Source: Pseudomonadota bacterium | Lineage (GTDB): Bacteria > Pseudomonadota > Alphaproteobacteria > Rhizobiales > Kaistiaceae | Reading direction: 5' to 3' | Assembly: GCA_023433185.1 (NCBI GenBank) | Contig: JAEZEN010000602.1 | Span: 1 to 5,142, forward strand | Length of the DNA stretch: 5,142 nucleotides | Shown here: positions 1 through 5,142 of the stretch, piece after piece | How positions within the stretch are numbered: position 1 is the first letter of the stretch | Layout of the letters: the number at the start of each line of letters is the position of its first letter | The notes under the pieces: model-generated | The model's input: only the letters and a program-made list of their open reading frames with translations | Database searches by the model: none | What the model was told of the DNA's origin: nothing | Program-made: the position numbers and the translations under genes

Positions 1-631
1 CGGTCTGCATGTGCTTGCCGTTGACGTCGAGGAACATGTCGAGGTCCTGGACGTCCTTGATCTCGTCGCGGGTGACGAGCCACGGGCCGAGCGGGCCGAA
101 GGTCGGGCAGCCCTTGCCCTTGGTCCATTGGCCGCCGCGCTCGATCTGGAACGAACGCTCCGAGACGTCGTGGCAGACGGCGTAGCCGGCGATGTGCTTG
201 AAGGCGTCCTTCTCGTCGATGTAGCTGCCGGCCTTGCCGATGATGATGGCGAGCTCGACTTCCCAGTCGGTCTTCTTCGACCCCTTGGGGATCATCACGT
301 CGTCGTTCGGACCGACGATGCAGGACGGCGCCTTGTTGAAGACGATCGGCTCGGCGGGGATCGGCGAATTGGTCTCGATCGCGTGGTCGGTGTAGTTGAG
401 GCCGATCGCGATGAAGTTGCGGACCTGGCCGACGCAGGCGCCGATGCGCACGCCCTTCTTCACCGCCGGCAGGTCGGCCGGCTTCGCCTTCCGCGCCTTG
501 GCGATGGCGCCGGCGGCAAGCGTCGCGGGGGTGATGTCGGGGATGATCGCCGAGAGGTCGCGGATCACGCCGTCCTTGTCGAGGAGGCCGGGCTTCTCGC
601 GGCCCTTCGGGCCATAGCGCAGGAGCTTCAT
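1..631 (-). CDS. Fumarylacetoacetate hydrolase (FAH) family protein, C-terminus cut off by window edge
   Basis: This is the first 210 residues of an FAH-fold enzyme; homologues run to roughly 280, so about 70 residues lie beyond the left edge. Family members are cytosolic, metal-dependent hydrolases, decarboxylases, isomerases or lyases acting on C-C or C-N bonds of oxo-acids made in aromatic, sugar or ureide breakdown. A poorly conserved N-terminal part (about 1-65) precedes the catalytic core. The core shows GLNYTDH at 77-83 with candidate catalytic His83, the metal ligands EVE at 124-126 (Glu124, Glu126) and HD at 154-155 (Asp155), and a GPLGPW segment at 179-184. The ATG at 629-631 has a GGAGAA ribosome binding site nine bases upstream. 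It lies 38 bases downstream of the SDR stop on the same strand, so the two are probably co-transcribed. The family is certain. The substrate is not: names such as 2-hydroxyhepta-2,4-diene-1,7-dioate isomerase or ureidoglycolate lyase would be guesses. Confidence 0.93.
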   Translation of the reverse strand, partial: MKLLRYGPKGREKPGLLDKDGVIRDLSAIIPDITPATLAAGAIAKARKAKPADLPAVKKGVRIGACVGQVRNFIAIGLNYTDHAIETNSPIPAEPIVFNKAPSCIVGPNDDVMIPKGSKKTDWEVELAIIIGKAGSYIDEKDAFKHIAGYAVCHDVSERSFQIERGGQWTKGKGCPTFGPLGPWLVTRDEIKDVQDLDMFLDVNGKHMQT

Positions 632-669
632 TGTCGTCGCTTCTCCATGTTCGGGATGTCGGGGCGGCC

Positions 670-1449
670 TCAGAAGGTGCGGGACAGAAGGCCGCCGTCA
701 ACCAGGATGTTCTGCCCGGTGATATAGCCCGCGTGGACCGAGCAGAGGAAGGCGCAGGTCTGGCCGAATTCCTCGGCCGTGCCGAAACGGCGGGCGGGGA
801 TCGCCCGCGCCGAGTCCGCGGCCGCCTGTTCAAGCGGAATGCCGGCCCGGGCGGCTTCGCGTTCGATGCCGGATTGTAGGCGCTCGGTATCCATCCGGCC
901 GGGCAGCAGGTTGTTCACGGTGACGTTTCGGTCGGAGACCTCGCGGAGCACGCCGCCAAGGAAGGCGGTGAGGCCGGCCCGGGCGCCCGACGACAGGTCG
1001 AGTCCGGCGATCGGCGCGAGCACCGAGGACGAGGTGATGTTCACGATGCGGCCGAACCCGCGCGCCGCCATGCCGTCGATCGTCGCGGTGATCAGTTCGA
1101 TCGGCGTCACCATGTTCTGGACGACGCCGGCGACGATCTTCTCGCGGTCGAGCTCGCGGAAACCGCGCCGGGGCGGGCCGCCATTGTTGTTGACGAGGAT
1201 GTCGGGCTCGGGGCAGGCGGCGAGGAGAGCCGCCTGGATGTCGGGGTCGCTCACGTCGCCGACGACCGGCGAGACCGACACGCCGAAGCGGTCGGCGATG
1301 TCGGACGCTGTCGCATCGAGCGAGGCCTCGTCGCGGCCGTTGAGCACGAGATCGACGCCGTTCTCGGCGAGCGCCAGGGCGCAGCCCCGGCCGAGGCCGC
1401 GGCTCGAGGCACAGACGATGGCCTTGCGGCCGGAAATACCGAGGTCCAG
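670..1449 (-). CDS. Atypical short-chain dehydrogenase/reductase (SDR), probable CTG start
   Basis: A 259-residue Rossmann-fold protein, normal length for a classical SDR and presumably an NAD(P)(H)-dependent oxidoreductase. Numbering is from the CTG at 1447-1449. The coenzyme loop is ASSRGLG (14-20) in place of TGxxxGxG. NGR (37-39) follows beta-2, and its Arg hints at NADP(H). GDV lies at 64-66, NNNGGPP (87-93) replaces NNAG, Asn112 is in helix 4, and Ser140 is the expected catalytic Ser. At the Tyr and Lys positions, 13 and 17 residues later, the sequence has Ser153 and Arg157, so the YxxxK pair is missing. The C-terminal GYITGQN and DGG motifs are intact. The next GTG (1345-1347) would delete the whole coenzyme loop, and an in-frame TAG lies ten codons above the CTG, so CTG with its AGAGGGG site is the best start. 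It is upstream of the FAH-family gene in a probable operon. Homologues are often labelled 3-oxoacyl-ACP reductase, which the altered active site does not support. Confidence 0.88.
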   Translation of the reverse strand: MDLGISGRKAIVCASSRGLGRGCALALAENGVDLVLNGRDEASLDATASDIADRFGVSVSPVVGDVSDPDIQAALLAACPEPDILVNNNGGPPRRGFRELDREKIVAGVVQNMVTPIELITATIDGMAARGFGRIVNITSSSVLAPIAGLDLSSGARAGLTAFLGGVLREVSDRNVTVNNLLPGRMDTERLQSGIEREAARAGIPLEQAAADSARAIPARRFGTAEEFGQTCAFLCSVHAGYITGQNILVDGGLLSRTF

Positions 1450-1455
1450 GTTCCG

Positions 1456-1462
1456 CCCCTCT
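1456..1462 (-). promoter_or_regulatory. Ribosome binding site that supports a CTG start for the SDR gene
   Basis: On the minus strand this reads AGAGGGG and lies six bases before the CTG at 1447-1449. No ATG, GTG or TTG exists in frame between the upstream TAG and the coenzyme-binding loop. The site therefore decides the start in favour of CTG. ATT five codons... further inside (GGT-ATT) is a less likely alternative, being too far from this site. Confidence 0.6.
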
Positions 1463-1475
1463 TGTTGACCTTCCG

Positions 1476-1502
1476 ACTATCCCGATCGCGCCGTCGGCTC
1501 AA
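1476..1502 (-). promoter_or_regulatory. Weak candidate sigma70-type promoter for the SDR-FAH operon
   Basis: On the minus strand TTGAGC (1497-1502) and GATAGT (1476-1481) match the -35 and -10 consensus at four of six bases each, with a 15-base spacer, slightly shorter than ideal. The position suits the SDR gene, whose ribosome binding site starts 14 bases further on. In such GC-rich DNA a match this weak can occur by chance. Confidence 0.2.
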
Positions 1503-1606
1503 GTGTCGAAATCGGGTTGCATCCGGAGGTTTACGCTGCAACAGGTGAGAGCGACAGTGTCCCTGACCTGAATCCGACCGGCACTCCGCCAGCACTCGCA
1601 CCCGCC

Positions 1607-2200
1607 ATGGACTACTTCCTGCCGCTCCTCGGCTTCGTGGTGATCGCCACCTGCACGCCGGGTCCCAACAACGTCATGGTCCTCGCCTCGGGCGCCAACT
1701 GGGGCCTCAGACGCACCTTTCCACACATCCTTGGCATCGCCGTCGGGTTTCCCGTGATGATCGTCGCCGTCGGCTTCGGGCTCGACGCCATCTTCCAGGC
1801 CTTTCCGGTGGTCTACGTGATCCTGAAGTGGGTGGCTTTCGCCTACATGCTCTACCTCGCATGGCGGGTCGCCCAGGCCGGCAGGCCGAAGGCCGAGGAG
1901 GAGGGCGGCCGTCCGCTCAACCTGATCGAGGCGGCGGCGTTCCAATGGGTGAACCCCAAGGCCTGGGCGATCATCATCGGTGCGGTCGCCCTCTACACCA
2001 CGCCCACCGGAAACCACTTCGTACAGGTCGGGCTGATCGCACTTCTCTTCGGCCTCGTCTGCATCCCCAACGGCGTGGTCTGGGCGATGTTCGGCACGGC
2101 CATCGCGCGCTTCCTCGAGGACGACCGTCACCGGCGGACCTTCAACATCGTCATGGCGCTGCTGCTGATCGCCTCCGTGGTGCCGACCTTGTTCGAGTAG
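1607..2200 (+). CDS. LysE/RhtB family amino-acid exporter
   Basis: A 197-residue integral inner-membrane protein, near the usual 200-210 of the LysE/RhtB family, whose characterised members export amino acids such as lysine, homoserine, threonine or cysteine-pathway metabolites. The family signature TPGPNN is at 17-22 in the first membrane segment. About six hydrophobic segments can be seen, near 4-27, 40-63, 66-90, 118-133, 139-167 and 178-195. A charged loop rich in Glu, Lys and Arg (about 92-103) follows the third, and the family-typical FQWVNPKAW is at 112-120. The ATG at 1607 is chosen because it places segment 1 at the N-terminus as in homologues. A TTG at 1517 would add 30 polar, Pro-rich residues unlike the family. 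There is no Shine-Dalgarno sequence near the ATG, so initiation may be leaderless or may depend on re-initiation. It is transcribed away from the SDR gene, and the exported substrate cannot be predicted. Confidence 0.92.
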   Translation: MDYFLPLLGFVVIATCTPGPNNVMVLASGANWGLRRTFPHILGIAVGFPVMIVAVGFGLDAIFQAFPVVYVILKWVAFAYMLYLAWRVAQAGRPKAEEEGGRPLNLIEAAAFQWVNPKAWAIIIGAVALYTTPTGNHFVQVGLIALLFGLVCIPNGVVWAMFGTAIARFLEDDRHRRTFNIVMALLLIASVVPTLFE

Positions 2201-2318
2201 CCTGCGGTCACCGCGGTGTTGGTCGCGACAGTGATGGAGCCCGGCCTCTTGGGCGGGTGACGAGATCGAAGTTTGCCTTCCTCAAATTGTGAGGACGCGA
2301 AGCCGCCAAGGTCCGCTC

Positions 2319-2338
2319 ATCCCCGCGCAAGCGGGGAT
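2319..2338. repeat. Left palindrome of the paired element
   Basis: A perfect 8-bp stem (ATCCCCGC/GCGGGGAT) with a GCAA loop, which is a stable GNRA-type tetraloop if transcribed. It is followed by CCAG, typical of this palindrome class. Confidence 0.75.
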
Positions 2339-2379
2339 CCAGCCTTTGCATCTCCCACGTATGTCATTGAACGAACTAG

Positions 2380-2399
2380 ATTCCCGCGTGCGCGGGAAT
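2380..2399. repeat. Right palindrome of the paired element
   Basis: A perfect 8-bp stem (ATTCCCGC/GCGGGAAT) with a GTGC loop, preceded by CTAG and followed by GAGCGG. It fits ATTCCC-N8-GGGAAT exactly. It is the inverted partner of the left palindrome. Confidence 0.75.
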
Positions 2400-2483
2400 G
2401 AGCGGCTGAGAAACTTGCGTCCTTCTCAAAGCGGCGTGCACACGCGCAACCGATTCGACCCCCCCGCGTTCCCGGACCAGCAA

Positions 2484-2489
2484 GAGGAG
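2484..2489 (+). promoter_or_regulatory. Ribosome binding site of the alpha/beta hydrolase gene
   Basis: GAGGAG lies seven bases before the ATG at 2497. It is the clearest Shine-Dalgarno sequence on the plus strand with a matching ATG, and it fixes the hydrolase start. Confidence 0.8.
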
Positions 2490-2496
2490 AGCCGGC

Positions 2497-3366
2497 ATGA
2501 CTTCATCGAACCGACAGCGGCTGCGCCTTTCCGGCGGGACCGATCTCGCTTTCGCAACGGCGGGCGATACGTCGAAGCCCGCGCTCTTGCTGCTGCACGG
2601 CTACCCGAGTTCTTCGCGGACCTTCCGCGATGTCATCCCCGGGCTGTCGCGCGTCGCCTGTGTGGTCGCACCGGACCTGCCGGGCTACGGGGAATCCGAC
2701 CCTCTTCCAGAACCATCCTTCGCGGCCTTCAGCGATGCGATCATGGAACTGCTCGACCATCTCGGGGTCGCAAGTCAGAAGCGCTTCATCTATCTGCACG
2801 ACTGGGGCGCGGCGGTGGGACTGCGGATCGCCATGGAGGCGCCGGAACTGGTGGCGGGTCTCATCATCCAGAACGCCAATGCCCATCGCACGGGTTTCGC
2901 ACCGCAATGGGAAGCGACCTTCGCCTACTGGTCCGACCCCAGCGCGGAGCACACGGCCGAGGCGACCTCGTTCATCACCTTCGAAGGCACGCGCGACCAG
3001 TATGTCAGCGGGGTCCCGGACGATGTGGTCGCCACGATCAAGGGCGAACCCTGGGTGGAGGACTGGCGCGTGTTGAGCTTGCCCGGCCGCATTGTGATGC
3101 AGCACATCCTCCTCGCCGACTACGGCAGGTACGTCGCCCGTTTCGATGAGATCGGCGCCTGGCTAAAGGAACGGCAGCCGCCGGCGCTTATGATCTGGGG
3201 CCGTCACGACGCCTTCTTCGATCTCGCCGAGACGCTGTCGTGGATGGAGGACCTGCCGCGTATGGAAGCCCACATCCTCGACGGCGGCCATTTTCTCCTC
3301 GAAACGCACGCCGAGCCTGCGCTCGGGTTGATGATCGAGTTCATCGAGCAGACGCGGGCGAAGTGA
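2497..3366 (+). CDS. Alpha/beta hydrolase, epoxide hydrolase / haloalkane dehalogenase type
   Basis: A 289-residue alpha/beta-hydrolase-fold protein without a visible signal peptide, so probably cytosolic. HGYP (34-37) forms the oxyanion region and DLPGYGESD lies at 60-68. The nucleophile elbow HDWGAA (101-106) carries Asp102, not Ser, so the enzyme should form an alkyl-enzyme ester as in epoxide hydrolases and haloalkane dehalogenases. The acid is Asp238 in WGRHD (234-238) and the base His265 in GGHF (263-266). The cap (about 130-215) contains Tyr169 in DQYVSGVPD and Tyr209 in ADYGRY, candidates for the epoxide-activating tyrosines. The same HDWG elbow with Trp103 also occurs in dehalogenases, so the substrate stays open. 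The start is fixed by ATG plus GAGGAG. It seems to be a single-gene unit: a 296-base gap containing a repeat precedes it, and a 97-base gap follows before the next start. That gap has only a weak hairpin. Confidence 0.92.
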   Translation: MTSSNRQRLRLSGGTDLAFATAGDTSKPALLLLHGYPSSSRTFRDVIPGLSRVACVVAPDLPGYGESDPLPEPSFAAFSDAIMELLDHLGVASQKRFIYLHDWGAAVGLRIAMEAPELVAGLIIQNANAHRTGFAPQWEATFAYWSDPSAEHTAEATSFITFEGTRDQYVSGVPDDVVATIKGEPWVEDWRVLSLPGRIVMQHILLADYGRYVARFDEIGAWLKERQPPALMIWGRHDAFFDLAETLSWMEDLPRMEAHILDGGHFLLETHAEPALGLMIEFIEQTRAK

Positions 3367-3463
3367 CCCGCCTGGCGCATCGTCGCCGCCTCGCGACCGT
3401 CCCCTCAGTCTGCGTCTCGGTTGAACCCGGGCCGCTTCCGGGGCGGTTATCTCACGATGAACA

Positions 3464-4378
3464 TTGGCCACCGGGTCCGTCACGGAACCGTCTTTGGAAT
3501 CAGCTAGATCGGCAGAAGATTGGACGCTCCATGGTGGCGTTGTGCTCGATCAGCCTGCTCAGAGGCACTTCCGGACACTGTTCATCTCGGACGTCCATCT
3601 TGGCTGCCGCGGCTGCCAGGCGGGCCTCCTTCTGGATTTCCTGCGCTATCACGACGCCGAGCAGATCTACCTCGTCGGGGACATCGTCGACGGCTGGCGG
3701 CTGAAGCGGGGCTGGTACTGGCCGCAGGAGCACAACGACGTCGTCCAGAAGCTCCTCCGGAAGGTGCGCAAGGGCTCCCGGGTGGTCTACGTGCCGGGCA
3801 ATCACGACGAGTTCCTGCGCGACTATGTCGGCTCGACCTTCGGCGGTGTCGAGGTGGTCGACCGCGCGATCCACGAGACCGCGGACGGCTCCCGGCTCCT
3901 CGTCATTCATGGCGACATCTTCGACGTGGTGGTCCGCCACGCCAAGTGGATGGCCCATCTCGGCAGCGGCGCCTACAGCGCGGTGCTCGCCGTCAATACC
4001 GGCATCAACCGCATCCGCCGCCGGCTCGGGCTGCCCTACTGGTCGCTCTCGGCCTGGACCAAGCTCAAGGTCAAGAACGCGGTGAACTACATCGGCGCCT
4101 TCGAGGACGCGCTCGCCAACGAGGCGCGCCGGGTCGGTGCCGATGGCGTGGTTTGCGGCCACATCCACCACGCCCGCATCACCGAGACCGACGGCTTCCG
4201 TTACGTCAATTCCGGGGACTGGGTCGAAAGCTGCACGGCGATCGTCGAGCATCACAACGGCCGGCTCGAGATCGTCGAGTGGACCCGGATGCGCGGCCCG
4301 CTCGGGGCGGAGGACGGCGACGCCGAGGATGTCGTCGATACCGACCCGTCGCGGGCCGTGGCAAGGTCGGCCGCGTGA
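3464..4378 (+). CDS. Calcineurin-like metallophosphatase, UDP-2,3-diacylglucosamine diphosphatase (LpxH-like, COG2908) family
   Basis: Up to 304 residues. Numbering is from the TTG at 3464, the first start after an in-frame TGA at 3458-3460. All metallophosphatase motifs are present: DVH (Asp43, His45), GDIVDGW (Asp73), GNHDE (Asn113, His114), HGD (His149) and GHIHH (His233, His235). These provide a two-metal centre, usually Mn. LpxH itself cleaves UDP-2,3-diacylglucosamine to lipid X in lipid A synthesis at the inner membrane. This branch is widespread in alphaproteobacteria and only LpxH-like, so another nucleotide-linked lipid is possible. The stretch LPYWSLSAWTKLK (190-202), with the basic run RIRRR (183-187) just before it, may be the membrane-contact cap. 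The last 25 or so residues are acidic and look unstructured. The start is uncertain: no ATG occurs in frame before the domain, which begins near residue 36. TTG 3494 and GTG 3542 are alternatives, all with poor ribosome sites. It overlaps the next gene by four bases. Confidence 0.88.
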   Translation: MATGSVTEPSLESARSAEDWTLHGGVVLDQPAQRHFRTLFISDVHLGCRGCQAGLLLDFLRYHDAEQIYLVGDIVDGWRLKRGWYWPQEHNDVVQKLLRKVRKGSRVVYVPGNHDEFLRDYVGSTFGGVEVVDRAIHETADGSRLLVIHGDIFDVVVRHAKWMAHLGSGAYSAVLAVNTGINRIRRRLGLPYWSLSAWTKLKVKNAVNYIGAFEDALANEARRVGADGVVCGHIHHARITETDGFRYVNSGDWVESCTAIVEHHNGRLEIVEWTRMRGPLGAEDGDAEDVVDTDPSRAVARSAA

Positions 4379-5142
4379 GGCTGCTCATCGCGACCGATGC
4401 CTGGCGGCCGCAGGTCAACGGTGTCGTCCGCACGCTGGAGCGGACGGGTGAAGAACTGCAGCGCCTCGGCGTCGGGGTGACGATGCTGAGCCCGGCCGAG
4501 TTCCGGACCTGGCCGATGCCGACCTATCCCGAGATCCGCCTCGCGCGCGCCATGCCCGGGACCATCGCCGCCGCCGCCGCGGCCGCGAGGCCAGAGGCCG
4601 TGCACATCGCGACCGAGGGGCCGATCGGCTTCGCCGTCCGCCGCTGGTGCCGGGGGCAGGGGCGTCCCTTCACGACGAGCTTCCACACCCGCTTCCCCGA
4701 ATATCTTTCGGCGCGCGCGCCGATTCCGGAGCGGCTGACCTATGCGGTGCTGCGCCGGTTCCACAATGCCGGCCGGGCCTGCATGGTCGCCACCGAGACC
4801 CTCCGCAGCGAGCTCGCGGCACGCGGCTTCACCAACATCGTGCCGTGGACGCGGGGGGTCGACAGCGATCTGTTCCACCCGCGCGCGGGCATGCTCCCCG
4901 ATCTGCCGCGCCCGGTCTTCCTGTTCGTCGGCCGGGTGGCGGTCGAGAAGAACATCGGCGATTTCCTCGCCCTCGACCTGCCCGGCAGCAAGGTCGTGGT
5001 GGGTGACGGGCCGGCGCTCGCCGCGCTGCGCGCAGCCCATCCGGACGCCCATTTCCTCGGCATGCGCACGGGCGCGGCGCTCGCGGAGGCCTATGCGGCG
5101 GCCGACGTCTTCGTCTTCCCGAGCCGCACCGACACCTTCGGC
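4375..5142 (+). CDS. GT4 family glycosyltransferase, C-terminus cut off by window edge
   Basis: The first 256 residues of a retaining GT-B glycosyltransferase; relatives are about 340-400 long. It begins at GTG 4375, inside the last bases of the phosphatase gene (GTGA overlap), so translation is probably coupled. The N-terminal acceptor domain has ATDAWRPQVNGVVRTL (6-21), including the NGV loop, and FHTRFPEY (103-110). An Ala run lies at 65-71. The donor domain starts near 180 with FVGRVAVEKN (184-193), where Arg187 and Lys192 should contact the donor diphosphate. GDGP follows near 209-212, and VFPSRTDTFG (247-256) is the start of the catalytic EX7E region, whose glutamates lie past the edge. 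Close relatives are annotated as GDP-mannose-dependent alpha-mannosyltransferases (MgtA-like), but donor and acceptor cannot be read from this part. Coupling to a lipid phosphatase suggests a role in glycolipid or envelope glycan assembly at the inner membrane. Confidence 0.9.
   Translation, partial: MRLLIATDAWRPQVNGVVRTLERTGEELQRLGVGVTMLSPAEFRTWPMPTYPEIRLARAMPGTIAAAAAAARPEAVHIATEGPIGFAVRRWCRGQGRPFTTSFHTRFPEYLSARAPIPERLTYAVLRRFHNAGRACMVATETLRSELAARGFTNIVPWTRGVDSDLFHPRAGMLPDLPRPVFLFVGRVAVEKNIGDFLALDLPGSKVVVGDGPALAALRAAHPDAHFLGMRTGAALAEAYAAADVFVFPSRTDTFG

Larger units (their letters stand above)
1450..1606. other. Divergent intergenic region with an unassigned strong Shine-Dalgarno sequence
   Basis: This separates the SDR gene (minus) from the LysE-type gene (plus) and should carry both promoters. 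On the plus strand a perfect GGAGGT sits at 1525-1530, about 76 bases before the exporter ATG, too far to serve it. A tiny reading frame could use it: CTG at 1536 (five bases after GGAGGT) runs eleven codons to the TGA at 1569-1571, with an internal GTG at 1545. Whether this is a leader peptide or chance cannot be told. The 26 bases directly before the exporter ATG are C-rich and show no Shine-Dalgarno match. Confidence 0.35.
2313..2405. repeat. REPIN-like element: two inverted 20-bp palindromes inside 15-bp terminal inverted repeats
   Basis: The ends match as inverted repeats over 15 bases with one mismatch: CCGCTCATCCCCGCG (2313-2327) against the reverse complement of 2391-2405. Within each end lies a hairpin: ATCCCCGC-GCAA-GCGGGGAT at 2319-2338 and ATTCCCGC-GTGC-GCGGGAAT at 2380-2399, separated by 41 bases. 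The second fits the published dRS3 pattern of Neisseria, ATTCCC-N8-GGGAAT, and the first differs by one base in each arm. Similar palindromes (translated as IPAxAGIQ in mis-called genes) are common between proteobacterial genes. Paired inverted REP sequences of this kind are called REPINs or small MITEs and are mobilised in trans by RAYT-type transposases. Family membership is inferred from form; no copy-number test was possible. If transcribed, each half can fold, so it may also attenuate read-through from the exporter gene. Confidence 0.75.
2201..2496. other. Non-coding stretch of about 296 bases between exporter and hydrolase genes
   Basis: No gene is supported here. It contains a 10-bp perfect palindrome CACCGCGGTG (2209-2218) soon after the exporter stop, without a following T-run, and the paired-palindrome repeat at 2313-2405. 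The last 90 bases before the hydrolase should contain its promoter, but I see no convincing -35/-10 pair. Confidence 0.6.

Noticed and set aside
11..727. Plus-strand ORF opposite the FAH-family gene
   Set aside because: Repetitive Asp/Val/Ala/Gly antisense frame. The minus strand encodes a recognisable enzyme with a ribosome site.
2209..2218. Palindrome CACCGCGGTG after the exporter stop as terminator or operator
   Set aside because: It has no loop and no T-run, and a 10-bp palindrome is expected by chance at this GC content. Listed only as a landmark.
2289..3149. Plus-strand ORF covering the repeat and overlapping the hydrolase gene
   Set aside because: Its start translates the palindrome repeat (IPAQAGIQ, a known artefact) and the rest is an out-of-frame shadow of the hydrolase, full of Arg and Pro with no domain.
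3367..3463. Possible terminator hairpin (CCCGG/CCGGG near 3426-3442) after the hydrolase gene
   Set aside because: The stem is only five base pairs with a seven-base loop and has no T-run after it, so it is not distinguishable from GC-rich background.
3500..4255. Long minus-strand ORF opposite the metallophosphatase
   Set aside because: Antisense shadow with low-complexity Val/Asp/Ala content and no motif, against five metal-binding motifs on the plus strand.
4567..4587. GCC/GCG run encoding seven alanines in the glycosyltransferase
   Set aside because: A short in-frame alanine run in a helix of a GC-rich gene. No sign of a phase-variable tract.
4252..5052. Long minus-strand ORF opposite the glycosyltransferase
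   Set aside because: Asp/Arg/Gly-rich composition typical of antisense frames in GC-rich DNA. The plus frame carries clear GT4 motifs.

Overview
The window reads as ordinary GC-rich chromosome (by eye about two-thirds G+C, with strong G/C bias at third codon positions). The protein families, especially the COG2908-type metallophosphatase followed by a GT4 glycosyltransferase, suggest an alphaproteobacterium, perhaps a member of the Hyphomicrobiales. That placement is an inference from protein likeness; no rRNA or marker gene is present. The six genes fall into four probable transcription units, and the two genes at the window edges are cut off.

Left part, minus strand (1-1449): a short-chain dehydrogenase/reductase (SDR) gene lies 38 bases upstream of a fumarylacetoacetate hydrolase (FAH) family gene, which runs off the left edge. 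They look like a two-gene or longer catabolic operon with an unknown substrate. The SDR has no ATG, GTG or TTG start that keeps its nucleotide-binding loop. A CTG with a well-placed ribosome binding site is the best start. The SDR also lacks the usual YxxxK catalytic pair.

Middle, plus strand (1450-3366): a divergent intergenic region of about 157 bases leads to a LysE/RhtB-family exporter. A 296-base non-coding stretch follows, holding a 93-bp element made of two 20-bp palindromes with near-perfect 15-bp outer inverted repeats, of the REP/REPIN or dRS3-like kind. Next comes an alpha/beta hydrolase with an Asp nucleophile, of the epoxide hydrolase or haloalkane dehalogenase type.

Right part, plus strand (3464-5142): a calcineurin-like metallophosphatase of the UDP-2,3-diacylglucosamine diphosphatase (LpxH-like) family overlaps by four bases (GTGA) a GT4 glycosyltransferase that runs off the right edge. 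The pair is probably translationally coupled and acts on an envelope lipid or glycolipid.

I found no RNA gene, CRISPR array, transposase or defence system, and no convincing undescribed system. The points most worth a second look are the CTG-started SDR with its altered active site, the paired-palindrome element, and the coupled phosphatase-glycosyltransferase pair.
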